64,000 nt of DNA from contig JAQQWL010000005.1 in NCBI GenBank assembly GCA_038363925.1, positions 3,968,001 through 4,032,000 on the forward strand. The letters are read 5' to 3'. A program made the position numbers and the translations under genes. Source of the DNA: Apiospora phragmitis (lineage: Eukaryota > Ascomycota > Sordariomycetes > Amphisphaeriales > Apiosporaceae). Shown here in pieces: positions 42,576-55,348 of this stretch; the stretch's first letter is position 1; each line of letters begins with the position of its first letter. The notes beneath the pieces are model-generated. The model did no database searches, had not been told where the DNA came from, and saw only the letters and a program-made list of their open reading frames with translations.

Positions 42576-45500
42576 GACGATGATGGTGTTCGAATGATGG
42601 GGTTGTGCAACCCGATACAGGATCGGAGGGGTAGAGCATTAGGGCCCCCACTGGCAGGGCTACTTGAATGTACTATCCTTCTTCAGTACTAGTGGAGGCT
42701 CCTCGGGAAGCACGCATGCATCTACGTAGTACAAGCACTTGACTGACTCGTGTAATCCATCATGTCCCCATCTTGACGGTAACCATATTTCAACGACATG
42801 GACTGGAATGATAGGTTGGTATGCCCAGTACCGCCAGCCTCATTCCGGTGTTGATCAAATATCGTCAACCAAGTCAACGCCGGCGACATCTTGCTCCATC
42901 CGGCAGTCGCGGCCGAGACCCGCTTTCGCTAAGAGTTTCGGTACCGGTCGGAAATGCCAGCGGAGTATAGGATTGATAACCCCGTACCTGAGCTCCACGC
43001 TGTACACACAGCGGCTTTGTTATGAAAAAAGTCCCCGCTGCCCCGGCGCGATGCTGTGACGTCCGATCGTGGAGTTGATCCGCAGCTGGGAACAACAGCC
43101 GGACCATTAGAGTCTCTATTACTTGAAGCCACTACACGCAGCACATATGGTCGAGCCTCAACTCTCCGACGCGAGACCTTCTTACCATCGCCCTGATCAA
43201 CGAGCTTGGTTTCTACAACGGCTGTATCACCGCCCCAAGTGATAAGGTGCGGAATGCCAAGATATAGACAATGTGAGCGCTGTTCAGTTGGGAATCATCA
43301 ATGCTTACAGCTGCTTTCTGATATTGGTCTAATAATAACATGATCATCCAGGTTAGTGGGGTTATTCTTCATGATTCCTCCACTGCTCAGAATGACCGCT
43401 CCATGACAATTCCAGATCCGTTAAAGGATGCACAGTGGCATGGTGAGGTCCTGGCTTGAATATCCCAAGAGCCAGTTGCTTACTCCAGCCTACTTTGGCT
43501 ACGGTTTCTAGGCAAAATGCGGCTTCTGGCTCATCATGAACGGCTTCTGCCACGCCGCCAACTCAACAGGATCCTGGGGTAGAGTCAGTCTTGCAGGGGC
43601 TCCTCTTGCCAGAGACAACTGCCCTTTATGCACAGTCGCAGCTCCAGTAAGCATTGCTCTATAACTGGCTGAACCAGCACACGAACCAACAACGAGCAAT
43701 AACGTGTACACCCACAGGCGCCCAGCCCACTATGCTCTCTCCGAGGTTGTGACCTCATGGGATCATGCCGGAGCATAGTCAGTCCATTGGAGAACAGCAC
43801 AGTACTCTTGGGCCGTGTGAACTCTGATCGCTTAGTGGATCAGGAAATAGCATGGGGGCCGTAAGCTGTGTGGCTGTGGGTATCACCCATCCGCGTACGA
43901 CACCTTCAAATGGTACAGCAAACCAGTCAGCACATGTATTCCTCCATCGTACGATATCATCATCTTCTTTTAGGCCACCTGTTTTTGTGTCTCTGGTCTA
44001 CTATTGGTGGAAAATAGGGAAAGGGTGGCAACATAGGGACGGCACCGCTGGCGTCCAACATATTGTGGATGCTCTTCTGATGATGTTGGCGCCGCTTTCT
44101 AACTAGGCGGCGGACATTCCTCAGCTTGTCTAGATTGACAGTTCCCTTTGAGCAGTCATTAGAGCTCGCTAGGTTGTCTAATAGGGCCACTGGCGCGTAT
44201 GCTCCGAGGTCATGACATATGCCTGGCAACCAGATGGTGGAAAGCGCACGATGGTAGTGAGTTACACCTGGGCAGTTGGGAGCCATGATTTCTGCTTGCC
44301 TTTCATGTTTGAGGCGAAGATCCATGGTGATCAGCCTCGAGCCGATGGGGGTGGTCGCCCAGGATCAGGTCTAAAAATGCAATCCGCAGGGCGGGATGAT
44401 AAGCTATTATGACCCAGAACCATGACGTGGATGGCTCGACCCGAGCTCCTGGTTGCCGGACAGGGAAGGACATGTGCCCTTTGTTTCACAAAAGTCCGAA
44501 CCGAGCCGTGCTGTTGGCTGCTGCGGTATGCATGGCATGCATGCATTTGGAGAATAAGCCAGGCACACCTTCTTCACATGGAAGAAAGAATCTTACTGCA
44601 GCCAGTCTCGCCGACTTGGCCAGCATATAGTGCTACCCAAACCCACCATTGTGACAGTGGGATTCACCACGGAGACAAAGCATGCATCCTTTGCGCAGAT
44701 ACGAGAAAGGTCCAGGAACACTTGCTATCCCGACCAGTATATCGTTTCTTACGGGGGCTCGGCGGTTCTGGCAGTGCAATTAATTAGCCCATAAAATAGT
44801 TCGATACTCTCTGGCCGATGCAGGAGCTAGGACGTTCCCAAAATATACTCTATCCCCTGGAAATTTGCCCTGTTTTGCATCCTTGTATAAGGGCCACCCT
44901 GTCCGAGTAATTCATGCGTCTGTGCTACTATTTACTAGATCGAACCACCCACTCAGCCACCCGGGTATAGTTTCCCTTCACCCCAGGATTCACTCTATTT
45001 TTACGTCCCTAGCGGGACTTTCGATGAGACTCGATGGAGTTTCTGAGTGAGCATTACCTGTAAACACTTCGTCTGATGTAAATACCGATTTCCAACAAGC
45101 AACAGACGTTCAAGGACCAGGTGGCTGCATACAGTCTCGTCATGCAAAAGGAACCAAAACACCTACATAGATGGAGAAATCAGGAAATTACGACTATGAC
45201 CTCACACTCGAACCATCATAACTTAGCCTCAAAGATCAGAAAGGCAATCTTAAACAAGTGCCCTTTAGATTTGATACTAGGGAGGCACAGACATGGACCT
45301 AGTAATGATCATGGGCAAGGTCATGGTCATGGTCATGGGTGTTGGTCGGTGCCGGGGTTACTGGGGTCGATCCCAGCCAGCAGGCGTCTACTTTGCAGTT
45401 CGCTACCAACCAATCCTGCAACTGCCGCGCTTTTCGATTCACCCGCGCTCATCATGCATCTACCAAGGGTGGTTGATTGGCCGGGCAGCCGCGACCAACG

Positions 45501-46084
45501 GCTCACGAGCCAAGAGTTCTCAGGGGGCCCCCGCAGATGAAGGACATGGCATCGGAATCAAGGAGTTGTTGTTGGTTGTCCACTGATTTCCGATACCACA
45601 TCACAAATCAGCAATGCTACCTTTCCATCCTATTGACGGCGAGCTGGCAGCTTGTTTGCCGGGGTCATATCATACAGTGCAGAGATTCAATCTATGCATA
45701 CTGCAACTGGCTCAACCAACTTGAATTGACAAACAGAATCGTCGCGAGAACATGACAAAGGTCAGCCAATCGGATAGTTTTTCTAGAGAGAAGAAGGCTC
45801 GGCTTCTCCCAAAAGCGATACTATGTCCGCTCATGCGGCTCCTACGGTTTGCCGCCCTTTCGGTCCCAGAGCTTACTTCGCCGACCTGGCAAGCACCCCA
45901 AACGTGGTTGGACTCGCTTGCCGCAGCTTTAAGCGCTCGGCGGTTCGCGGCTATGTATTTTCAATTTATTTAAGACGAGGCCCATCATCACAAGGGTCTG
46001 GTACTACGATGTCTAGCTTTGGCTAGAACGTCTTTCAACCGTTTCTATTAGACCAGTGTTGATCAGCAAAATCTCTTACTAGCC
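42576..46084. other. Gene desert of 3.5 kb
   Basis: Only short, unrelated frames occur on both strands. Some minus-strand pieces between 43360 and 43800 are mildly hydrophobic (GWVYTLLLVVGSCAGSASY) and might be the trace of a membrane protein, but I could not assemble a gene. Local direct repeats are minor (GGTCATGGTCATGGTCATGG at about 45318-45337). Confidence 0.4.
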
Positions 46085-48298
46085 ATGGAAACCATCAATG
46101 TGGCCCCGCCAACTCCGTCACGCCATCGCCGGCAATCCTCCAAATCCCAGAGTACACCGAGGTCGTCACGGCAGCAACCGGGCTTGGCAGTAAGTCGTAC
46201 CTTGCTCGATGTTTCGGAATCCCCGAAAGTCCGACCTAATGAACTGTCCACATGAACAGTGCGAAGAGTGCCGCAGGCGAAACTGCGCTGCGATAGGAAG
46301 ACTCCTTCCTGCCGATCCTGCCTAGAGACCGATGTTCTGTGTGTTATGCCGACCACGTGTCCACCTGGGGGCCCAAAAAGGGCCACCTGAGATCTCTGCG
46401 TGAGCGGATCGGTAAGTAGCATAAACATGGCCTACTCTATCGCATGGGATCATGTTAGGCTCACGTGGTTTCTGAACACTCTTATAGCGGCTCTAGAGTC
46501 CCGTCTGAAGGAGCAAGACGGCAGGGCATCATCGCACCATTCGCAAAGCGATAGCGAGGACGGCAGCGATAGAGATCCTGCAAGCCCCCCTGAAGGACTT
46601 CCCGAGCAACATCAGGAATGCTCAAATGATGGCTACCACCATACTGTGCCAACCATCGTCAGTGTGCCAGCAACGCCGCCACAGTCAATAGCGATACCAC
46701 CCCCGACTAGCATAACCTGGGCTAGTCCCATGATCGACCCTTCCTTGATGTTCATGGAAGATACCATGGATACCGGCTACTTCAATCTGCAAGCACATAC
46801 ACCCAACTTGAACGAGATAGCTGTCCCGGTAGGCCTTCACTTGACACCCCTGGTGTGTACTGATCTGTAAGTTTTGAGACCTCCCCACTGCACTCACTCA
46901 CTTTAAGGCTTCAAGTAGCTCACATGACAAAAAGTGATCGGTTATACTTTGATCGTGTCCATACATTCATTCCAATGATACAAAAGGGGCGATACCGGAC
47001 ATGGACCAAGCAAATAAACAAATCCGAGAGACAGGTCTGCCTCCAATATGCTATGTGGACGCTGGCGGCATCCCTCTCCAGTCAATTTCAAATGGTCCGG
47101 GACGGGCTATACAACGAAGCCCGTCGGCTCTTGGATAATCTGGAGCTGCAGCCGTGTGAGCTTGGGACTGTCTCGCTTGAATATGCTCAGGCTTGGCTCC
47201 TCATTTCCGTCTACGAATGGACGAGCAACGACTACAACCGCTCTCTCATGAGCGCGGGGCGGGCTTTCCGATGTGCACAGCTCCTACGTCTCCACGAAGT
47301 GGACTGCGCGGCATCTTCTTCGGCCGACTGGACGGCCGACTGGATCGGCATGGAGTCTGCGCGCCGCACGTTCTGGGTTGCCTACACGATTGACTGCTTC
47401 ACGGCTATTAACGGTGGAGTGCCGCTCACATTCAATGAACAGGAGGTGAGAGACTGGGAACCCGAATCCTTACTGAATTAACGAAAAGGGGCTGGAAGCT
47501 GACCTTGACATTCTTCACCGCCCAGATCCGCACGCGCCTGCCAACCCATGAAATCCAATTCTCGATGGGGAGGAGCTCCGTGACTATGCCCTTTCTCTCC
47601 GAGATTATCGCGAGGGACGATGGTCCCGATACTAGTTTCAGCCATGCGCCTCGTTTCGACTTCCCTACTTCACCCTTTCTCGAATGTATCCTCGCCGCCA
47701 GCATCTGCGGACGCAACGTCACCCACAAGCAGCGATCTATGGTAGAGAAATGCTACGGGGAGGTGGTCACCCAAGGCTTTTGCCGTCGGCACCATACGTT
47801 AGATGCGCTACTGACGGCACGTTGCGAGAGCCTGGGAGCTGCTTACGGCCAGGACGTCTCCTCGATGACGGACCCGACACTGATCTTTGCGGCGCTGGTG
47901 GCCCACATGAACGTTCTCTTTCTCGGCGAGGCCATCGAATCAGCAATGCCTCTAGAAACCGAGATGTCACATGCGCTACGCACATGGCAAGAACAAAAGT
48001 CCATTCTCGCCGCCGGGCAGATGACAAAGCTCGCCACGGCGGTGGGGCATATGGATCGGTTTCAGGTATGTAACGCAACGCTAGCCCGTTATATATTATA
48101 CTTGCTTCTTCTGTGTATGGGATCTAACAGACAGAGAGAGTGCAGGGCCATTTCTTCATGTCCATCCCGCTGTCCATGGCGGCGAGGTTCCACATGCTGC
48201 ACCCGGCGCCGGACGGAGAGTGCAGCCCGCACTTGCAAACCATCTGTGGCGTTCTGCAGAACATCACGGGAATGAACAACCTGGCGCATGATTTTTAA
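46085..48298 (+). pseudogene. Zn2Cys6 transcription factor with broken DNA-binding exon
   Basis: Six exons: 46085-46189, 46260-46411, 46488-46866, 46908-47445, 47526-48065 and 48146-48298, all with GT-AG introns. Exon 2 encodes the zinc cluster (CEECRRR, then CRSC, then LCVMPTTC across frames) and the linker KKGHLRSLRERI, which continues in exon 3 as an ALESRL coiled coil. Exons 4-6 encode the fungal-specific middle homology region (LYNEARRLLDNL, SVYEWTSNDYNRSLMSAGRAFRCAQLLRLHEVD and ESARRTFWVAYTIDCF). Exon 2 lacks one base near 46280-46282, inside the cluster, and one near 46366-46371. All other exons are open and in phase, about 620 residues in total. It would be a nuclear regulator of unknown targets. 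Confidence 0.8.
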
Positions 48299-49619
48299 TT
48301 ACCTTCTGGGTCTTGAAGGGGGTGGGATTTTTGTTAACGTAAGACAAAGTCTACTAGGACTAGGATGATGGGGCAAAACCACCATTACGGAGTTTACTGG
48401 GATCATTAATTTTGGGGATTAGGTAGACGGTCATTACCTGGTACGGTTGGCACACTTGCATGATTTGGCGTCGAATCGGAGTAAAAGGAAATTGGATGCA
48501 GTTTATAACAAGAACATCGGCCGTTCCGTTGCGCAGGTCGTTTATCACATGCGAGTATTCTGCCTCGGTCATGGACTTATTAGACCACAAATAAGCTGGA
48601 AGTCATATATCGTGTAGCATACTCTTAAGGCCACATCAACCTATCACCATCATCGTCATGCTCGAAAGGTCTCAACTTGGGATATGTTGGACGTTGTCCA
48701 GCCATCAGTCTGCAGCTTTCTGCAGCTTCTCAAAGCCGTAATATATGGTGTTCCCACGGACATCGGAGTTTCTCCAGAAAGCTGAAAAGTCAGGCGCCGA
48801 TCCCCATGCGGGTAAGACGGGGACCCTCCAATAGGCAAGGGGGGGTTAGACCAGCCTAGGAACCAAAAGCCTGGGTCGGGCCATTTACTACGATCTACAA
48901 CCAACCAAGGAGGGTGAGGTTGGTTGCACTTTGTGCATCATGCCGGGGATAAAACCTTATTTCCACTGCTTGTGCTCTTGGCTGTACTGCTTATTCCCAT
49001 CGAAGGATTGGGGACCGAGGCACTCCTTAACCAGATACGTCGTGTGCTTGGATACTAATGGCATTTTGTGCCGGCGCTACCATTTGCAGGTCAAGCCGCG
49101 AAGAGGAAACAAACATGAAAGACCCATATGTTTGCCTAGCTCTAATTATATGTCTCAAATAACACACATATAAACAACCACCAGAAGAATCTATAGCTAC
49201 TTAAATTATATCTTACAACTGCGCTAAAGTAGTTGAGGCCAAGAGATCCCCGCTCGAAATCAGAACCTGCTTCTCATGCCCCGAGCCCTCAGCTCACGAG
49301 GGGCGTGTCAGCCAAGAAGATATTGATTACAGTCTAGAGGGAAAGCATTAAGGAGTAACGTATGTCTATTTGTCCTCATTCGATCAAGAGGACCTGTTAA
49401 GGCTGCTAGTTCTCTTCTGTCAAGTTTATTTGAGGATGGATCAATGGATAAGTAAACACATTGCTGCGGTCTGCGATTTTTCCAACCACAAGAAAAGCCA
49501 GAACTGGCAGAACCAACAACTTCATTCAGAACTCCTAAACCCCAAGCCGCCCCATAACCAGATACCGTGAAAAAACGCCCTTTGCGGGTGGTGAAAACCA
49601 CCCCTCCCCCGGTAAGATA
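48299..49619. other. Intergenic, no supported gene
   Basis: Convergent 3' space between the regulator and the oxidase. It is AT-rich near 49140-49230. Short frames have no recognisable content. Confidence 0.45.
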
Positions 49620-51403
49620 CTATTGTTGGGATATAGGGAAGCCAGGCCCAAATCTGTTCTGCGGATCCCATTGCTGCTTCAGCATTTGCAGCCGAGGCAA
49701 GCTCGGGCCATACCACGCCTCCGGGCCCTCATCACCGTTGCCGTAGTTGACGTAGACGCGGGCGAGTCGAACCCGCTCGTCTTGTAGATGGACTCCCGGA
49801 GCGGCTGGAAGAATGTGTTGACCTCGGCGTCATAGGCGGGCCCGTCGTAGGTATTGCTCATTAAGCTGGCACGAATAAGAGTCAGTACCCGGACGACAGC
49901 AATAGCAATAACACCAACAGATCAAAGAAGGAGTTGGTGATGTTATCATTGACTTACACCAACGTGCCAATGTCCCTCCAAGGATAAGCCCCCCGCTCCG
50001 CCTCAGGCACCCGCCGCGTCACCCCGGCGTTGTAGCGCTGCAGGATGATGGACCCCCGGAACCAGGGCCGCGCCGCGGTCCATTCAACAAAACTCGCAAA
50101 CACGGACGCCCAGGTGGCCGGGTCGGTCCGCCGCAGGCCCGCGGTCAGGTGGCTCGTGTACCGGCCCCCGACGCACGCCTTAGCAAACGTCTGGCCGAAG
50201 CCCGCGGCCTGCGTCATCTCGTTCCAGCCGAGCGTTTCGTTCTGCCATCGCGTCGGGTCCAGGGCCACGAGCTGCTGCAGGTAGGGGCGCGCGGACTCGT
50301 GGGGGCCGAAGTAGTAGGCGCTCACGGAGATGGTGGGCTAGAAAGGCGTTAGCGTTTCTGTTCCAAAGGTCTCTGTGTTCTCCTAATTACCAATCTAGCC
50401 TTGCGGTTGTACCCGAGGGTGACGGAAATGGCCATCTCCTTCGGGTAGACCTCGTCCGAGTCCCACGACCGCAAGAGGTCGAACAGCGCGCCCTGGGACC
50501 CCGGCCCGAACTCGAAGTCGGCATTGACGTGCTTCCCGCCGTTGGTCGCGTTGTAGACCGCGTACGTGGCCTGCGTGATGATGCCGAAGTTGGCGCCCGC
50601 GCCGCGGACCGCCCAGAAGAGATCCGGATTCTCTGTTTTGGACGCCGTGACGACGTCGCCGCGCGCCGTCACCATCTCGACCGAGCGCAGGGAGTCGATC
50701 ATGAGGCCGTGCAGGCCCTGCATTGGGCCCACGCCCGCGCCGATGGTGGCGCCGATGGCGCTTACGCAGGGGGAGTTTCCGGTTGCTTTGGATGAAAACG
50801 TTAGCATGGTGTGCTTTCATGGTGTCGTCTTTGTCAGGGTGGTCTAGGGGGGGCGGGGGCGGAAGTGGGCTGCTCTTACGAATCTCTTTTCCTGCCTTGT
50901 ACAATGTGTCGGCAAAATCGGCGAGGGTGTTGGCGGCCCCTACTGTTACCAGATTTCTGTCTATATCCAGGCCGATCGTGTTGAACTTGCTCAAGTCAAT
51001 GTCGATGGCGTCTCGGACACGTAAGAATCCCACGCTGGAGCTGTGACCTCCCGTAGCCATGTAGGTGAAGTTGTGTTTGTTCGCGAATTTTACCTGTCGA
51101 GAAGATTACATAATCAATAACAGCTCAGACAGAGAAAGGACATATGGAAAGGTAGCTTACAATAGTGGCTAAATCTAGGACGGTAAGTGGCTGGACCGCA
51201 ACAGCATAACCAGGATTGGCAAAGCTGCTGTGTCTCTGGGTAAACTTGATCGGGTAGTTGGCGTTTGGCAGAAAGTAGATCTCCGTCCCGGGAGCGATAT
51301 GCGGGCCGATGATGCTGTCGGCGACAGATTTACTGGCTTCGTCTATTGGGATGACAACCGCCAAAGCCGATACGGCCAATGAGAGTTTGATAAGAAAACG
51401 CAT
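49620..51403 (-). pseudogene. Berberine-bridge-type FAD oxidase, one frame break near the end
   Basis: Five exons: 51161-51403, 50880-51093, 50391-50785, 49958-50337 and 49620-49865. The protein starts with a signal peptide (MRFLIKLSLAVSALAVV), so it is secreted. The FAD-binding domain has both residues for bicovalent flavin attachment: H98 in ATGGHSS and C159 in GNSPC, followed by GPMQGLHGLMIDSLRSVEMV and NPDLFWAVRGAGANFGI. The C-terminal BBE segment ([10 protein letters not shown], then [21 protein letters not shown]) is present but in another frame, because one C is missing near 49760-49762. Relatives oxidise oligosaccharides or secondary metabolites. The substrate is unknown. Except for this one base the gene looks complete, so a sequencing error is a real possibility. 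Confidence 0.82.
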
Positions 51404-52594
51404 GATTTATATAAAGTTTCGCCCAATGGTGGTCAAGAAAGTGCAATGGTATCGAGATGGTATTCGTCCAAGACAGAAAACATTGACGATCTTGCCCGCT
51501 TTATCATCGTTTTGATGATATATTGCATTGACCTGAGTCCCCGGGGAGGTTGTGGCGGAGCTGGGCCTAGGCGAGCAAACATGTCCCGCTCGGGGTTTCT
51601 GTTTCTGACGGAGTTACCTGCGGTCTCGCATGCCAAGACCAACCATACAGGGTTAATCAATAGAAATAGCCATTCTGAAACGGATATAGGGCCAGGAGCG
51701 TCGGCTGAGTGTGATTATGGTACAGCCTACAAGCCTCGGAAGCCCTGCGAACAACCATGTCGGCACCTTGGGCTGGGAGGCGTCGGGAGGGCAGTATAGG
51801 AGGGAGTTGGGTGGTCTTTCTACATGCCCATTATTTTGCTCTATGCATTGCTCATTTGGTCCAATAACACGAATTCAAATCAGCTCCGAGCGAACCTCAC
51901 TCTTCTACAATCACATGCAAATTGGTCCAGGTGATGTTCTAGTCGTCCTGTTCCCCGGCTTGCTAACCAACCTGCTTAACCCTCAAGCAAGCTACCATGG
52001 CGCAGTTGCGGGAGTGGGCGAGCTCCCAATATCCTAGGTGCCATAAAGCACGCATTCACCCTTGTTGAGACCGGTCTTTTCCCGTCACCATGGGCCCGGG
52101 TTCGTGGCCGCAAACCCTGCCAGCAGGTGCTCTGGGTTCGCGTACCAGGCAGAGTCCCCGAGTCGTACATGCCCGTCTAACTGCAGTACTTAATAAGCAA
52201 CCATGCGGTTGCCTTTAGTACAAGGGGTCTGGCTCTATATTACGAGAGCTTGCGAGACTTGTTCGTTCTTAAATAGCTGACGTTGCCGCTCGCGATGCTG
52301 TTGCAGGCCTATTTTGATCGTATCATGATAACCCTAAAGCGTTTCGGTCATTCTACCCATGATATAGCTCATCATTTTTACACACACACCAAATAAACCT
52401 AATATAACAGTCGAGACATTACAGTAATCTTAAGAAAATTAAGATTATAGTTTACTTAAGTAAAGCGGAAAAGGATTAAGTCTGTATTGAATTAAACGAA
52501 AAGCTCTATATTTTTATTGCTCCTGGGAAGCAAAGCCTCGTTAATGGCGTTATGCATTACGATGTCCTCCCTCGGTCCTCTCTAAGTACACCGC
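51404..52594. other. Intergenic with AT-rich patch
   Basis: No gene is supported. The segment 52370-52530 is markedly AT-rich (TTAAGAAAATTAAG and similar) compared with its surroundings. It may be an RIP-worn remnant or simple spacer. Confidence 0.45.
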
Positions 52595-53413
52595 TTAGAC
52601 ACAGGTGCAGACGTAGTAGCCCAGCCACAGGTTGCTGCAGCTCGCGTCGACCTGCTTGTTGTAGGCGCGGAACTGGTCGAGCGTGATGCCGGCGTCCGTG
52701 TAGATGGACCAGCAGCTGTCGCCCGACTGGACTTGGTGGTACGACTTGCAGTTGCCGACGGTGCCGGGCATCTGGGGCGTGGGGCCCGAGGGCGTCTGGG
52801 TCGGCTGCGACGGCGCCTCCGTCGTGGTGGCGGCGCCGGGCACGTGGACGCAGACGTAGTAGCCGAGCCAGAGGTTGGTGCATTCTGCCAAAGACGGGGC
52901 GCGTCAGCTTTTCAGAATCATCCCGGGCATGGAAGTCAAGGGCTGATTGGGTAAGGTTAGGTACGTACTGTCATCGATCTCGCTGTTCCAGCTCTGGAAC
53001 TGGGCGGTGCTGATGCCGTTCTTCTTGGCGATGGCGTCGCAGCTGTCGCCGGACGACACCTTGTGGAAGCGGTCGCAGTTCTCGGCCAGACCCGGCATCT
53101 TGGGGGAGTTGCTCGGGGCACTGGTGGGGGTCGGGGCCTTGGTGGTGGTGTTGGTGGTCTTGAATGTAGTCGTGGTGGTGGCAGGCGGGGCGTCGGTGAC
53201 GGTGCCGATGACGCAGTACGACTTGCTCGCGTCGAGGCCGGGGCAGCTGATGCCGGGGTTCAGGTTCTGGAGGTCTTGGACCGACAGCCCCCAGCTGCTG
53301 GCGAAGCTGGCGCACGTGGTGCCGCTGTCGGCGGTGGTGGCGAAGTCGCACTCGACCGCGGCAGAGACCAGGGCGGGAGCGAGGCCGGCGGCAAGCATGT
53401 GTGTGGGCTGCAT
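52595..53413 (-). CDS. Secreted LysM protein, three LysM domains
   Basis: Two exons (52969-53413 and 52595-52884) join in phase through GTACGT...GGCAG, giving 244 residues. A signal-like N-terminus (LAAGLAPALVSAA) is followed by LysM units at about 22-68 (GTTCASFASSWGLSVQDLQNLNP), 113-160 (VSSGDSCDAIAKKNGIS...LWLGYYVC) and 194-241 (VQSGDSCWSIYTDAGIT...LWLGYYVC). Thr/Pro-rich linkers of 35-40 residues separate them. Paired cysteines in each unit fit fungal LysM proteins. There is no catalytic domain, so it is a candidate chitin-binding effector that could shield hyphal chitin or sequester chitin fragments. A killer-toxin-like chitinase with LysM units lies 3.3 kb away. The gene is intact. Confidence 0.88.
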
Positions 53414-54500
53414 CTTGTTTGAATTGGGGGTGAGAGTTGGATGGGGGAATTAAATTGCTATTATTAGTGTAAGAGGAGGTGGCAGGGAGTGGGTGGAGGA
53501 AGTCTGGTGCACTGGCGACAACAAGAGTAATGGTCTAGGAGGCAGACGCAAGATGGCACATCATATACACTTCGTCAACTTCCTTCTATACCTCGCCAGC
53601 CCGCCTAATGCCGATGGTCGTGTCGCCAGGCAGACGAGCCATGTGCCTCTCTCTACAAGATGCCGAATGCGCGAGAGAGTAACGAAATGGACAATATTGC
53701 TGACGGCATCACTAGCCTGAGGCACGGGAGATTGTTATGAATCTAGACGCCGGCCCGTGAATTGCGGGACGGGGGCATAAGGCCGACGCTAGGTAGTATT
53801 GACCGGGTCCCCGGGCGCTGGTGGTTTTTGGGGGGTCACGCTATGGGCTGTCAGAGGCCCACCCGGCTCAGCGGCACATAGGCACAGATTGGAAAGGGCC
53901 GTAGCAGAAAAGGCTGGATCTAATCAACGCTCAGACCAACCGTAGTACAACTATTCACTGAAATAAACGCCCGGCGAACCCTTTAACGTCTATTTGGTAT
54001 GCAATCAACGGTGGAATAGCTGTTGAGAATCTGAAGCGTTGAAAAATCTGTCAACGTTAATTTCGATTTAGACGTGTATTGGACGGTCCAAGGGGCGTTA
54101 TTCCGTATCTCAACGTTGGCAGAATCCTGTACTGTAGTTCAATTGGTTTATTTAAACCAGCCTAGCCTGCTACGGGTTGGAGCCGATGCCATGCCCATTG
54201 GCCAACGCATGAATACCTGCCCGTCTAGGTATTGCCCCTGCGAAAAAGCAACGCCCGGACGCCCTTTCTTTCCTTTTCCCACCCTCATCCCACTACAAGA
54301 AGCATCCTCCTCGTGTCATATTTTTTCTTCATCAATCAGCTGTTACTCGCTTACTTACTTACTCCTCCTTTGACGAGCCTGCCTCTTGCCTGCTTGCACT
54401 CCCTCCATCCATCTCTGCTCAGCTCTCCCCACCGCAGGCAGGGCCACTTAGTAGTTCCTTACCCCTGCCCCGTACTGCTTGGCGTCAGCAAAAACCAGAA
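53414..54500. other. Divergent promoter region, LysM / DUF7136
   Basis: About 1.1 kb between the starts of two secreted-protein genes. AT-richer at 53990-54160 and strongly CT-rich at 54270-54470. No operator is recognised and no gene is supported. Confidence 0.4.
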
Positions 54501-55348
54501 ATGCGCATCCTTTCGCAGGCGACCGCGCTGCTCGCCGCCTGTGCGGCGGGCGGCGTCCGCGCCGCCAGCCCAACCTCGGGCGTCATGGAGCTGGACCTGG
54601 TCTTCCCGCGCAACGAGTCCTACGCGCCCACGGCGCGCCTGCCCATCGTCTTCGCCTACCAGAACCCCGAGCTGGCGAGGGCGCTGCACGCGCGCGTCTC
54701 CGTCATCGTCCGGAACTGGGACAACATGGGCGTCGGTGGCGCCGACGCGCAGTTCAACCTGGACCGGGCCAACCTCTCCAGCCGCGACCCGTTCCTGCAA
54801 TACGACTACTTCCAGGAGTTCGGGGTCGAGGGCCACTGGCTCCTCACGTGGACCGTGAGTTGGGACAACTGCACCGAGCACTCGCTCGCGCAGCACTACG
54901 GGGGCCAACGCCTCACTACCCACACCGCCTCCCAGGTTATCCACTTCAGCACCAGTAAGTCGGCGCCCGAAATAGACCTCGTGGCGGCGACGGACAACAA
55001 GAACTGTCCCCAGGATCTGGAGGAACGCCAGGAGATGGGGCTCACTTTCGACGTGACGGATACACTGGAAGTACCCATTTGGGCGGACAAACGTGCCGGT
55101 GACCACTGCGCCGAAGTGGCCGAGTCGACGCCCACGCCCAGTCCCTGCCGGGTCCAGATCGACTCGGCGGCGGTGTCCAGCATGGCCGCCTCCATGACTG
55201 CCAGGGCGTGTTTATACAAGGAGGTATCCCCGCGGAAGGGGTTGAGTGCCCCCCAGACGACGAAAGCTCGGCGCAGCAGCTGGTTGTGACGGGCCTTGCC
55301 TGCTTGGCCGCTACCATAGGAGCGTTCGGCTATGTTTTGATGGTGTGA
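54501..55348 (+). pseudogene. DUF7136-type secreted protein with a C-terminal frame break
   Basis: ATG 54501 opens a signal peptide (MRILSQATALLAACAAGGVRA), then GVMELDLVFPRNESYAPTARLPIVFAYQNPELA, the characteristic start of the fungal DUF7136 family. A beta-rich domain with SWDNCTEH and several Asn glycosylation sites follows. The first frame runs on to 55289, but after ISSMAASM the expected C-terminus (DCQGVFIQGG, AEGVECPPDDES and a hydrophobic GPI/membrane-type tail) is in another frame ending TGA 55346-55348. One base appears to be missing near 55193-55196. With the break, the protein would lose a cysteine pair and its membrane/GPI anchor. Function of the family is unknown. It lies between the LysM and chitinase genes. 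Confidence 0.7.
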
